The notes beneath the pieces were generated by a model. It was given only the letters and a program-made list of their open reading frames with translations. It was not told the DNA's origin and ran no database searches. Shown in pieces: positions 23,848 through 35,415 of a DNA stretch of 64,000 nt. The stretch covers positions 496,001 to 560,000 of the forward strand of contig JAFFJZ010000048.1 of assembly GCA_018340375.1 (NCBI GenBank), read 5' to 3'. Numbering within the stretch: the first letter of the stretch is position 1; each line of letters begins with the position of its first letter. The position numbers were made by a program, and so were the translations under genes. Source of the stretch: Gonatopus flavifemur. Lineage: Eukaryota; Arthropoda; Insecta; Hymenoptera; Dryinidae.

Positions 23848-24480
23848 TCCTTGTCTCACCCCTCTTTTAATTTGTGCTCCTTCTCTTTGACCGTCCATTT
23901 CTATTATTGTGGTTTGATTCTTATATAATCAATATATCATCCTCCTATCTTTACAATTAATTCCTACCCTTTTCGAAATCGCGAACATTTTCTCTCAATC
24001 AAAATTATCGAATGCCTTTTGTATATCTAAAAAACCTATACACACAGACTTTTTCAACTCTGATCTTCTCTCTACTACTGTTCTGATTACTGGAACTGCT
24101 TCTCGCGCTCCTATTTCTTTCCTAAAACTGAACTAATCTTCTGCTATTCCACTCTCTATTTCATTTTCTATCTTCCTGTATATAATTTTTGTCAGTATTT
24201 TTGAGGCATGTAAAGTTAACCTAATCGTTCTGTAGTTCTCACATTTGTCTGCTCCTTGTTTTTTTGGAATAGCGACAATTATATTTTTATGGCAATCTTT
24301 CGGTACTCCTCCATCTTCATATATATCTCTGAACAATTTAAACAGTGCGTCACGAGTTCTTTGACTGGAGGCTTTGATGAGGTCCGCACTTGTGCCATCT
24401 GTTCTTGGCGCGTTATGTATTCTCCAATTCTTTTAAAGCATTGTCGAATTCTGATCTCAAAATCGAATCTACCAATGTAT
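23848..24480 (-). pseudogene. LINE reverse transcriptase, N-terminal part (decayed)
   Basis: On the minus strand, from about 24480: a KELEN block, a frameshift, then GTDGTSADLIKASS-like sequence, PKKQGADKCENYRTI, KIENEIE, FRKEIGAREAV, the catalytic FLDIQKAFDNFD (about 24015) followed by a stop, and a final KRGVRQG next to the foldback insertion. This is the finger/palm order of a LINE RT. No endonuclease domain is visible upstream, so the copy is 5'-truncated, ending close to the lipase 3' end. Confidence 0.85.
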
Positions 24481-24560
24481 TAGCACTTATCAGCCTTTTT
24501 CAAATAGCGTGGTTGTGTTAGGATCTAAATTCAAAACATGATTGCGACACGTCTAAAGTT

Positions 24561-24566
24561 TTTATT
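24561..24566 (-). terminator. Poly(A) signal of the lipase gene
   Basis: AATAAA on the minus strand lies 40 nt after the lipase stop codon, with an A/T-rich stretch after it. Its position is right for 3' end formation. Confidence 0.6.
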
Positions 24567-24605
24567 ATAAAAAATTACAATATCAGTACAATATATAATC
24601 TCAAT

Positions 24606-26087
24606 TCATCCTAACGCAAATGGAGGTTCACTCGCAGTGGTCAAAGTATAAACTCCCAAAGCACTAAAAAATATGATATAGGATACTTAGTGGGATTCAC
24701 ATATTGATTATCGATCAAATGAAACTTACTTTGGATCGAGGAATGGTCCACCCATATATACACTTCCTCTATACTTTGGATCTTTCGTATTGTGAGGCAT
24801 TTGATACGCGGGAAATCCAGTTTCATTGATTATAGACTCCGCATAATATAAATATGCACGGGAATGAGAACACTTTACTACAAGAAAATGATGTTTTCAA
24901 AATAGGGAAAATCAGTCAATATCATTTAAATATTTTTCCTCACTTGAAATAAGTCCTCCACAACCATTTTGCTTACTCCCTCCGTTTGGATAAAAGTCTG
25001 AAGTTCCAAGAGCGCCTTCAATGCCTAAAATTCCAGCATTGGTGTGAATTATTTGAACATGTTCGGCATCAATTTTGTCTATTCTCCGATTCGTATTCGC
25101 TGATTCTAGAAGCGGTTTTGCCGGATCCAGACCTAATATTGTAAAGTATCAATATTATATTTATATCGATCAAACTATTATCAAAGTTTCGATGAAAATT
25201 GTCATCTTAAGTGGATATTCTACTTGAGATAATTATGATGTACTTGAACTTCGGTAGATCTCATTGATCATTATATTTACCAACAACCATGGGCACTCTA
25301 GTATTCGCATAGAGAGCTCCAACGCCCATAATGTGAGCACCCAAAGAGTGTCCTATACATTTCAAAGTTGACATATTTGCATGACCTTCGATTTCCAAAA
25401 AATCTATGAGTTTTGTAGCCTGTTCAGCTATTTCTGGAAGTTTGTATACCAGGATTGCATATAAACCAGAAGCCAAGTCACCCCAGTCCATAATGATCAC
25501 ATTGTACTCTCCAGCTTTCATATAAGCTTCAACAATGTCTTCGTTATTCAATTGATTCGAAAATAAAATTATTCAGTATACATACCATCGCGGATGGCTG
25601 TACAGGAGAGAGATGATCCGTTACTCTTCCAACCATGAGTTACGATGCGCGTTGGATGTGTTGGATTCCAGTGACTGTTGATGAGACTTTTCGGATCGTC
25701 GGCGACAATCACATCTCCGTGGATTGGATTTTTTCTAAACATGCGTATTCATTTGTCAATGAATTTATAAAGTTCTGTCTCACTCATTTTTGTATTATTT
25801 ACCGAGTGTATAATCTGAATTCAATAGCACGAAGTTTGGTTTCAAATAATTTGATGTCTTCTTCTGTTAATTCAGGTAGAGTTAAATCGATGGGTACATA
25901 ATTTCCTGCTTCATCCCACATACCTATCTGATCGGTTTGAAGGGACAGCGCAATAACATTTTTCAAGAAGCCTATGAACAAAATTGGTTAATGATGTCGA
26001 AGTCGGCTCAAAGCGTTGTTTTTCAAAAGATTTATACTCACAGATTTGTAACAGAACCGATATCACTGTGAATTTTGTATTGAACAT
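24606..26087 (-). CDS. Secreted pancreatic-lipase-family enzyme (phospholipase A1-like), seven exons
   Basis: Complete gene on the minus strand. Exons: 26087-26042, 25971-25803, 25734-25586, 25538-25281, 25132-24944, 24877-24730 and 24663-24606. All introns are GT-AG and phases agree, giving 338 residues. Residues 1-16 are a hydrophobic signal peptide, so the product is probably secreted. The oxyanion segment THGW is at 104-107. The nucleophile elbow GHSLG has Ser186; GLDPA has Asp210; the CSHSRA motif has His275, completing the Ser-Asp-His triad. Only seven residues separate Cys265 and Cys273, so the lid is very short, as in insect phospholipases A1 rather than true triglyceride lipases; substrate is thus inferred to be phospholipid or galactolipid. 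The C-terminal PPFALG is typical of insect members. Exact role (digestive, venom or other) cannot be told. No breaks seen. Confidence 0.93.
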
Positions 26088-26153
26088 ATTGATTGTATTC
26101 ACACTATGAGATATTGAACGCTATGTGATTTGTTCCAAGATCGATGATCATCA

Positions 26154-26160
26154 TTTTATA
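26154..26160 (-). promoter_or_regulatory. TATA box of the lipase gene
   Basis: TATAAAA on the minus strand, 67 nt upstream of the ATG at 26087. This would place transcription start near 26130. It is the only TATAAAA I noticed just upstream of the gene. Confidence 0.55.
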
Positions 26161-26498
26161 CGTTCGTTTAGAAAAAAGACAAGAAATACTTTGTTCACTC
26201 GAATAAGCTTCCAATAAGATAAAACGGCTATGATATGATTTGATAATCGATTTGAAACTATCTAGAAACGTACAGAGAGGGTCATTTTTGAATCCTTCAA
26301 ATCGAATTTCTCAAGGATGAACGAACAAACAATCTCAAAGTTTTGTGCTATTGTCCGTGTTAATGGATTTATCGATGCAAGGACGGTAGTTTGATTCTCT
26401 CTGATAGTTTCTCTAGTAAAAATTCCATTACATGCGCATAGAACTCAGAGCCTGTCCGTTTCCTTGTGTATTTCTTTCACGGATTTTCTAAATAGATA
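26161..26498. other. Upstream flank of the lipase gene
   Basis: About 340 bp without recognisable gene or repeat; could include lipase control sequence, but no named site was identified. Confidence 0.3.
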
Positions 26499-26864
26499 CA
26501 CCGAGAGGATAACGCGTAAAAATTCCAGTACCGTAAACTGGAGTTACTCAGGACTGCAAGGGTTACTCCGTAACATGTAATTCCACGTATACTGGCACAT
26601 ATTTTATATCATAATTGTTCGAGAATAATCTTCCTTGGGGAAAAGGAAATGATAGAAAACCGATTGGAAGCGTCAAAGCCGCATAGACAACGATTCAGAG
26701 TTCATGACGTGTGTCACTAAGTAACTCCAATTTACGGTAATAGTAATTTTTTGAATTCAAATAGTAATAAATGGAATTGATGTTGAGCGATTGTGTTCTA
26801 TTATCCGCGATATCTTCAATGTGTTAGTGAAGATTGTAATTTTCACGCTTTTTTTCTCTCAGTG
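26499..26864. mobile_element. MITE, CACCGAGAG...CTCTCAGTG ends, TA duplication
   Basis: 366 bp from CACCGAGAGGATAACG to TTTTTTTCTCTCAGTG with TA on both sides. Inner blocks TACCGTAAACTGGAGTTACT and AGTAACTCCAATTTACGGTA are inverted copies. 26865-27393 holds nothing recognisable. Confidence 0.75.
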
Positions 26865-27393
26865 TACAGACAGGAACAGTTTTGTCCACATCGTGATGCA
26901 ATTGTGTATATCAAGTTCTGTTTAGTTCTATGTGGTTTTGCGGATAAGAGATCTGCTAACTTCTATGAGCAAAAGCTAGAAAGAATCCTATCCGTTCCTG
27001 TATAATTCAAATTCTTCTAATCCATCTGCTTTTAACTGCAGAATGAAGTGTTCACTCAACCTGGGTTCATTTGCAGTCCCTCTGGGATCTATGAGTAAAT
27101 TTTATATGTTTCTAATTGGTTTGTTGTACACACAACGAATACCGTTTTTGTCTGCACTTTCGTTACTAATTCCATCCATGTCTATCCGTGAAAACAGGAA
27201 GCTCTGATATCCGGATTGATCTGTAGTAAACATTCGTTTCTGCCTGCGTATGCTTCACTTGAATTCGGTCTTTACTTTGGTTTTCGTCTTAGTAACAATC
27301 ACTGATCTCTATTACAGCCTTGCCGATTGCATCGACACTGATTCCACGCACGCGTGGTTTAAATTCTCCACGATACCACGCACTGTTCAGAAA

Positions 27394-27650
27394 CACGCAG
27401 AAAAATGAAATAGCTGTCGCAGCTACTCACTCTTTCAGCTTTCTTTTTTTCACTGCTATGGATAAAATAATTGCAGCTATAGTTACTTATTTTAGCTGCC
27501 ACAGGAGGAAATCGTAGCTGTAACTGCGCAGGTTTAGTGGTTGATATTTGGATAGCGAAATAATTTAGCTGCGAAATTGTTGCTGCGGCAACTACATTTT
27601 TTGCTGTCATCACTGAGTGAGTAGCTGTGACTAATAATGCAGCTCTTCGC
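27394..27650. repeat. AGCTGTNNCAGCT-repeat element, CACGCAGAAAAA start
   Basis: Short TAGCTGTCGCAGCTA-like inverted units recur through the block, as in the better-bounded element at 50204-50441. The left end resembles the CACGGAG class; no clear right end. 27651-28404 holds no recognisable gene; a weak tRNA-like patch lies at about 27755-27795. Confidence 0.45.
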
Positions 27651-28404
27651 CCATTTCAGCATGATTTATTTCCTATACTGAAAGAACCCTGGACTCGCCA
27701 CATGGAGATGGCTGCACATCAAGTTCCACCTATATCCTGCCCGATCTACTAACCAATTGAGGTGTGGTTAACTATACCGGCGCACCTTCAAACTCTAGGT
27801 TCATATCAAATCTTGACATCAAAAACCTTGATTCTAAAGTATTCCTGATGAAACTATCCCAGTTTTCATGCTCGCAAACTTTTCCAGAGCTCTTGGCATA
27901 AATTTTAACCATCTAGCTGATGACTATGACATGGAGATTTCAAACATCCGAATTCAAGCAAGACGTTTTTTTCCAGTTGAACTGCAATGTAGTGCACTGT
28001 CCTGGTTCCTGAAATCCTGGAAATGACTCCAACAATTTTCCCGAAACATCCTAAAAATCTGAGAAAATTTCAACGAATGCAACACAAAAATATGTTCTTC
28101 AGAACTCTTCATACGAGATTTGTTGAGAATTTTTGAAGGGATCTTTTATGTTGTGAACTCATGAATCAGTTCGAGCATTGAGCATCAAACTGGAGTGGGA
28201 GGAACGGAAGATGCACGTTTCTTTTTTTCTCAAACGGTTGACACTAGACGTTGATGCTCAAAGTATTGCATGAGTTTTTGTCACCTATCTTATTCTCAAA
28301 GACATCTCCTATAGAATAACTTTGCAATATAGATTTGTGTTAAGGAGTATACTAGTGGCGTCGTGGCAGCCATATTGCTGATGGCAAACTACAGGCAACG
28401 CTTC

Positions 28405-29134
28405 CCCTAGTAGGAATATCACAAGTTCTTCCTCACGACTCATGAGCTTTTCGCAGGGAAAAACTTATTGAAATAAAACAAGTGAGTGACTGATGAATCA
28501 CTTGTAAATCTTATCTGACTAGTGATGTTTGGATAAAACTTGTGAATTCCTTGCAAGGTTAATCCAAACATTACTAAGATTAGATTCATCTATTATCAAC
28601 TAAAATCATTAATGAGCAGTTTCATTTATTAAATCAATATTATCCATTAGTTTCGCCAAATATTTATTAGATTCATATTTGGATTAATTAATTTTTCTGG
28701 ATGACGTTAAAAAAGGTTTCATGCATGTACACTAAACACAAAATAATTAATCAAATTGAAAACATGTCTCTTTATTCCGAAAATAGAATGCTCTTCAGAC
28801 AGTGTTCTTTTGATGCAAGAAAACAATTCTCGAATGAAGAAATTCTCTGAGTTGAAGCAAATTTGTTCAAACTAAGAACATATCTGAATCATTTATGAAT
28901 TCAATAATAAGTTTTTATTTTTACCCTAATTATTCTCACAAGTGCCATGTTAGTTTCTAATAAGTTCCTCGTTACATAATGACGACTGTTTCACTAGTTT
29001 GATAAATGGAATCTAGTTAGTTGGAGTGTTACATTGAGTGAGTGCCTTGTGAGTTTTCCTCACTAGTGTCTCATGAGTAGAAGAGATAAACTCTTTAGTG
29101 CATCATTATTCACTAGCGAAAATTTCTACCAGGG
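28405..29134. mobile_element. Element with CCCTAGTAGGAAT...TTCTACCAGGG ends
   Basis: The ends match those of the 5429-7359 element, and both share ACTAGTGAGG/CCTCACTAGT sub-terminal motifs. The flanking duplication is not clear because of a run of C. 29135-29487 is unassigned. Confidence 0.55.
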
Positions 29135-29487
29135 CCAATTGAAATATCGCTCTGTACAGCACTTTCACTTGAATCAGAGAGAAGTGTTGTAAACAGCGAT
29201 ATTCCATTTAAATTGAAGTGTTTGTCCATAGTTTGTCATGAACGATTTGGCTGCTGCTACGTCACCAGTATCCCTTTAAATAAGGAATCTATCAGAATTC
29301 TATGAGGAATTCTTGCGAATGATTCCAGAACACATCACAAATTGTTTTGTGAGCTTGCTTAACCCGCTCACGTTCTTTTCAAATATTGACAGTTCTATGC
29401 TTTGAATGATTCCCTCCTTCCTTCAAATCCCCCGCAATTCTTCACGTATATCCATCCAAGGTCCACGCGAGCATAGGAAATTACCCA

Positions 29488-29690
29488 CACCGAGAAAAAA
29501 AGCTAGCTCTAGACGTAAGGGAGCATCTCACGCTTCCAACGCATTTGTTACAACGTGCGTGAGTCCAGGCTTTTTGAGTGTGAGTCCCATGCCTTTCAAG
29601 CGTTTGTCATGCGTTCAAAGCACGTTATAACAACAGCGTTAGAAGCTTGAAGAACTCCTTTACGTTTAGAACTTGTTCTTTCTCTCCGTG
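29488..29690. mobile_element. MITE, CACCGAGAAAAAAAGC ends
   Basis: 203 bp ending TTCTTTCTCTCCGTG; an inner set of AACGC/GCGTT-type repeats. CA lies on both sides, though the right CA is also the start of the next element. Confidence 0.65.
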
Positions 29691-30104
29691 CACTGAGAGA
29701 AGAGTGATTTGGAGGTTCAGTAAATAGTATTATATTTGATCGATAAATCTGAATATTACTGAACTTTCAGCAACGTTTCACGAAATTTCAAGAAACATTA
29801 TTGAAATTTTGCTTTACATTACTCAGTGTTCCACAATCGTTATTATATAATAAAATATTCACGACCAAATTCGCTGTGTGTCACTCAATTCCTAAACGTC
29901 TGGTAATTGAGTATTACACAGCAAATTTGGTTATGAATATTGTATTCTATAATAACGATTGTAGAACACTAAGTAATGTAAAGCAAAATTTCAGTAATGT
30001 TTCTTGAAATTTCGTGAAACATCGCTGAAAGTTCAGTAATATTCAGATTTATCGATCAAATATAATACTATTTACTGAACCTCCAAATCGCTCTTCTCTC
30101 AGTG
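29691..30104. mobile_element. 414-bp near-perfect palindromic MITE, CACTGAGAGAAGAG ends, TG duplication
   Basis: The two halves are inverted copies meeting near 29897 (TTTGGAGGTTCAGTAAATAG pairs with CTATTTACTGAACCTCCAAA). TG flanks both sides. Degraded relatives lie at about 56850-57055 and 60367-60440. Confidence 0.9.
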
Positions 30105-30144
30105 TGTACACTATGGAAAATTCATCATCATCCGCAATACTGAC

Positions 30145-30705
30145 TGATTCAAAATTGCCGTACACTTTTCTGAGAGCAGATTCTTGATGGAATTCTGGAA
30201 AGATTCTGGTCCGGAAGATTCAGATCTGATCTTTAGATCCGGAGATATGAGCGTTTTTTAATTTTTCGAAAAATCCAAAAACCTCGAAAGTACCATATTG
30301 CTGACTTTTGAATCCAACACCATTCTCTAAGTCAGATTACGTGGTATCCCTGGAAAAAAATGAGTCTAATTTAGCTTCCTTCGTTGTGGAGTTATAGCGA
30401 TTTGAAGTTGTGGAATTCTGATTGGCTGGAATGCAAAAAATTTCAAACCGCTATAACTCCACAACGAAGGAAGCTGAATTCGATTTATTTTTTTCCAGTG
30501 ATATCCCGTGATCTGACTTAAAGAACGGTGTTGGAGTCAGAAGTCAGAAATATGGTACTTCCAAGGTATTTAGATTTTCCAAAAAATCGAAAAAAATGCT
30601 CATATTTCCAGATCTAAGGATCAGATCTGAATACTCCGGACCAAAATCTTTTCAGAATTTCATCAAGAATCTGCTCTCAGGAAAGTGTACGGCAATTTTG
30701 AATCA
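30145..30705. mobile_element. 561-bp palindromic element, TGATTCAAAATTGCCG ends
   Basis: Arms of about 270 bp pair around a centre near 30427 (TATAACTCCACAACGAAGGA on the right is the inverse of TCCTTCGTTGTGGAGTTATA on the left). No 2-bp duplication is evident. The 104-codon frame crossing its right edge is a by-product. 30706-31609 holds nothing I can name. Confidence 0.85.
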
Positions 30706-31832
30706 CCCGATATACTTTCAGGGACTGTGGTGTTGTGTGGGTTTTTACAACTGCCGTTTTCTATCCCTTTATCTTTGTTTAAATCCTTCACTGTGTGATC
30801 AAACTACTTATCTTTGTTTTTCTGTTCTCCTCTTCGTCTATTCCAATTCCTCTTTTTCCCACGCGTCAGCATGCTTCTTTTATCATCAAGTTATCTTTCG
30901 ATTAGTGTAGTGTAGTGATTTAACTGCTTTCATTTCATTGACTATGAGATTATGATGAAATTTTTCTCTCCGGTTGAATATATGTGTTATTGAAATAAAG
31001 ATACATTGATAAGGTTTAGATATCAAATTCAAAAAATGAGTAAGATATAACGCCAGGTCCATGAAAACATGTAATCGTTTGAGAATAACACTTGGACAGG
31101 AATCCTTAGGAAAAAACTTCACTTTACCAACACCTTTAGTTGAGAGTTACTCAGATGTTTTTCTAGTGTGTGAAATTAACAAGCCCAATTGTTGTTTTGC
31201 ACTGTTAGAAATTTCTGGATGAAATCCCAAATACATGTAACGGGGGGAAAAGTTATATTCACGTAACTGAAAAATTTATTGAAATTTCAATTACATTTGA
31301 ATGAAATTTCAGGTACGAAAATATATATTAATGTATGATATAATACAGCAAAAATTTGAAATTCAGTTGCGTGTGAATGAATTCTCATTTCAATCACTAA
31401 GAATTGGAAATTTTATTCACAAATGATAAATATATAATATATAATTTGAAGACATTTCGAACAGTGTAATCCACCAATTTTCAAGATGAAGATGTTTTTC
31501 AAAATCAGAACCCACTTTGAATGTACTTTCGATAATTACATCACACCAGAAATCTTTTGATACCATTCGCCCAGATAGAAAAGCATGCTCTGAATATTTT
31601 ATAACCTGACCCAGGTAGCCCCAGAATATACCATGAACGTCCCTCGAATATTCGAAATATGTTCTATGCACATTCGAATGAGATTGTTTCATAGGTGCTA
31701 TGCATATTCATCGAACGTATGTAATCGAATATACGACGGTACGTTAATTGAACGTCGATTGAATGAATATCGTAAATTTCGAATGTACTATGTACGTTGT
31801 AAGTATATTTAAAACAATCTCATTAAAATATT

Positions 31833-32123
31833 CTATGAACATTCATCATATATTCTTCGTATCTCATTCGTACATTCTACGAACGTTTCTATTTCGTATA
31901 TACTTTGAACTTCTGTTGCTGCTTGGGAATGTGCCGTAAACATACTATCACGAAGTTCGCTCAGCTTGCGATAATGCATAGAATGTAAGCATGATGTGTT
32001 AGCTATGGTATAATTGCCTCGGCTTGCCTCCAACAGCAATGATTTATACGGAAATACCTTGACAGCGTGATGCAAACATTCCTTCACATGCATGCTATTG
32101 CCGAAGGAGCAAAAGAATTCCAA
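31833..32123 (-). CDS. 96-codon open frame in a foldback spacer, unrecognised
   Basis: An ATG-started minus-strand frame with four or five spread Cys and a helical middle. It covers the unique spacer between two short inverted arms (31858-31890 and 32155-32185) and ends inside the left one. A donor-like GTATTT and an acceptor-like ATCGCAAG fall inside, so it could also be read as two exons. No family recognised; may be chance. Confidence 0.2.
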   Translation of the reverse strand: MEFFCSFGNSMHVKECLHHAVKVFPYKSLLLEASRGNYTIANTSCLHSMHYRKLSELRDSMFTAHSQAATEVQSIYEIETFVECTNEIRRIYDECS

Positions 32124-32187
32124 AGTATAAACGAGATATTGTAGAATATCGATAGAAACATTCGTAGAATGTACGGATGAGATACGA

Positions 32188-35100
32188 CCCTGGTGAAAAA
32201 AATTTCTCTGAATCTCTCTGAAATCTCTCTGAATCTCTCTATATTTTGAAACGAATTCAAGAGAGATTGAGAGTAATTTCAGAGTAATTCAGAGGAAGTT
32301 AGAGACTTTTCCGATAGTGATACGTTCTGAATTCTTCAACTTTCTCTGAATCTCTCCGCACATCACTGAATCCCTCAGAATTTTATATATTTAAATTTCA
32401 AAGCTCCCTCTGGATTTACCTGAATATCTCTAAATTTCTCTGAATCTCCCGGAATCTAATGTATTCAGATTTCAAAGCCTCCTCTGGATTCCTCTGAATT
32501 TCCCTGAATTTCTCTGAATCTCTCTGAATTCCTCTAAATCTCCGGGAATTTAATGTATTCAGATTTCAAAGCTTCCTCTGAATTCCTCTGAATCTCTCTG
32601 ATTTTCTCTGAATCTCCCTGAATTTCTCTGAATATCCCGGAATTTAATGTATTCAGATTTCAAAGCTTCCTCTGCATTCTTCTGAATTTCTCTGAATCTC
32701 TCTGGATTACTCTGAATATTTCTAAATTCCTCTGAATATTTCTAAAAAATTCCACGCACAATTTTTCTTGATTTATCTTCCTCTGGAAGTCTCTGAAACT
32801 TCCAGAAGGCCTCTGAAATGCAGGACCAAGAATTGTGCTGAATTCATTCCTCTCTGAATTTCCCAGAACCCCCCGGATCTCTCTAAATTCCTATGATTCT
32901 CTCTGAATTTTTCTGAAAAATCCCACGCACAATTTTTCCTAATTCACCTGTCTCTGTGGGTCTCTGACACTCCCTGAATACCTCTGAAATCCTGAACCAA
33001 AAATTTAGCTGAATTGATTTCTCTCTGAATTCCTCTGAATTACGCTGAACCTTCCCAAATTCTTCTGAATATTCCTGAAAAGCTTTACGCACATATTTTC
33101 CCTAATTCATCTGTCTCTGTGAGTCTCTGACATTCCCTGAATACTTCTGAAATCCTGCACCAAAAATTTCACTGAATTAATTAAGGTGCCGGGAAGAATA
33201 ACTCGCTTAGCGCTCGGAACGCATCACAAATTTGATCCAAACGGCCCCGTCGGAGGTCGAAAAAAAAGTCGGAATTTTGAAAATTAAAAAATACTAGGTC
33301 ATAGAGCTTGAAAAAACAAGGTCAGTGTCCCATTACCATTTTTTTCTAGGATGAATAGTTTTCGAGAGGAAGAATAAAAACTACACATTTTTTTCATACC
33401 AAAAATCAATGTTTTCCAACATTAAACTCGTTGGATCTCATTCATTTTTCGGCGAATCGGAATGAAACTTACAGATTCTGATTTGTGAGACTTCACCGAA
33501 GACGACAATGTCGAAAAAATGTGAGAATAATAATAATAAATTAATTAATTGTTTATTCGAAGTAAAAATCACGTGTTTTATGCTTTGCATTAAAAAAGTG
33601 TCGGGGGAAGTGTGAGCTACAAAAAACTTCCAGCGACAAAGTTGTTCGCTAAGGTATGGACAAACTTTTTGGAAAGTTCCAGATCGATTGCATTATCAGT
33701 TTGCAAAATACAGGGATTTCTTGATTAGCCCGCAACGGAAATCTATCACGATTATGCGTCTTTTACCGGGTGACTATCAGGGCCCGTAGGAAAGATTGTA
33801 TTCACTCACTTTTTCAACTTGAGATGTTTTTCTGGGTCGGAGAATTCGGATGTCCAACTATTTTCACGAGATTTCATGTCCTTGATCTATGTTTTTGTTA
33901 TAAAAAATTTGATTGAAGTTACAGAAAGAATAACTCGCTTAGTGCTTGAAATCACGTAGAAGAGTAATCATATTGGGCAATAAAAACAAGTAGGTGGAAA
34001 CAAGTAATAAATAATATACATATTCAGATTCTTGTGAGTAAAACTTCCTATTTTGACATATATTTCTCAAGATGAAGATGATAAATCAAAAACATTCTCG
34101 GTCTCAAATCAATAGTTAATGTAATCGTGAGGTATGTTTTCAAAAAGATTTCCGTTGCGCGCTAATCAAGAAATCCCTGTATTTTGCAAACTAATAATCC
34201 AATCGATCTGGAACTTTCCAAAAAGTTTGTCCATACCTTAGCGAACAACTTTGTCGCTGGAAGTTTTTTGACACGTGATTTTCACTTCGAATAAAAAATC
34301 AATTAATTTATTATTCATTCTTACAAATTTTTTCGACATCGTCGTCTTCGGTGAAGTCTCACAAATCAGAATCTGTGAGTTTTATCCCGATTCGCCGAAA
34401 AATGAATGAGATCCAACGAGTTTAATGTTGGAAAACATTGATTTTTGGTATGAAAAAATGTGTAGTTTTTATTTTTTCTCTCGAAAACTATTCATCCTAG
34501 AAAAAAATGGTAATGTGACACTGACTTTTTTTTCAAGCTCTATGACCTAGTATTTTTTAATTTCCAAAATTCCGACGTTTTTTTTTACCTCCGACGGGGC
34601 CGTTTGGATCAAATTTGTGATGCGTTCCGAGCGCTAAGCGAGTTATTCTTCCCGGCACCTCAATTCCTCTCTGAATTTCTCTGAATTCCTATGAATCTCT
34701 CTGAATTGTTCTGAATCTTTCTGAATCCCTCTGAATATTCCTAACAAGTTCCACGCACAATTCTCCTCAATGTATCTGTCTCTGGAAGTCTCTAAAACTT
34801 CCAGAAAGCCTCTGAAATGCAGGACCAAGATTTTACTGAATTTATTCCTCTCTGAATTTCCCAGACTTCCCCCGCATCTCTCTGAATTCCACTGAATCTC
34901 TCCGCATCTTTCTGAAAAATCCCACGCACAATTTTTCCTAATTCACACGTCTCTGTGAATCTTTGACACTCCCTGAATACCTCTGGAATCCTGAACCAAA
35001 AATGTAGCTGAATTAATTCCTCTCTGAATTTCTCTGAATTCCTCTGAATCTCTTTGAATTCCTCTGAATCTTTCTAAATTCCTCTGAATATTTCTGAAAA

Positions 35101-35415
35101 GTTCTACGCACAATCTTTCTGAATTCATCTATCTTTGAAAGCGTCTGACACTCTTTGAACGCCTCTGAAATGCAGGACCAAGAATTTTACTGAATTTGTT
35201 CCTCTCTGAATTTCCCTGAATTTCCCTGCATCTGTCTGAGTGCCTTTGAATTTTTCTGAATCCTTCAGAAAATTTCAAAGCACAAGTTCTCTCAATCCAC
35301 TAGTCTCTGAAATCCTCTGAACCACGATGAATTGCTCTGAATTTCTCTGATTCTTTCTGAATCTCTCTGAAACGTGAAATTTTCAGAGAGATTCAGAGAA
35401 CTTTTTTTACCAGGG
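32188..35415. mobile_element. CTCTGAATTTCT-repeat element, CCCTGGTGAAAA ends, GA duplication
   Basis: Ends CCCTGGTGAAAAAAATTTCTC and AACTTTTTTTACCAGGG, flanked by GA on both sides. Both arms (about 1 kb and 0.75 kb) consist of diverged CTCTGAATCTCTCTGAATT-type units plus longer internal repeats (GGACCAAGAATT...). Minus-strand frames rich in EFREIQR are translated repeat, not protein. It contains the 33185-34659 foldback. Confidence 0.8.
33185..34659. mobile_element. Foldback element, GGTGCCGGGAAGAATAAC ends, TTAA-type target
   Basis: About 570-bp arms (AACTCGCTTAGCGCTCGGAA pairs with TTCCGAGCGCTAAGCGAGTT). The left flank is TTAA, the right TCAA. Sister repeat units in the host element (at about 35013) contain TTAA at this point, so a TTAA duplication with one substitution is likely (AATT is an alternative). 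That target fits piggyBac or Kolobok mobilisation. The loop repeats an internal GAATAACTCGCTTAG. Confidence 0.8.

Noticed and set aside
27755..27795. Sixth tRNA-like module
   Set aside because: Box B matches only about 8 of 11 positions and box A has a mismatch at a key base.
32883..35128. Several 60-70 codon minus-strand frames rich in EFREIQR
   Set aside because: Translations of the CTCTGAAT repeat arms; the peptide repeats follow the DNA units.
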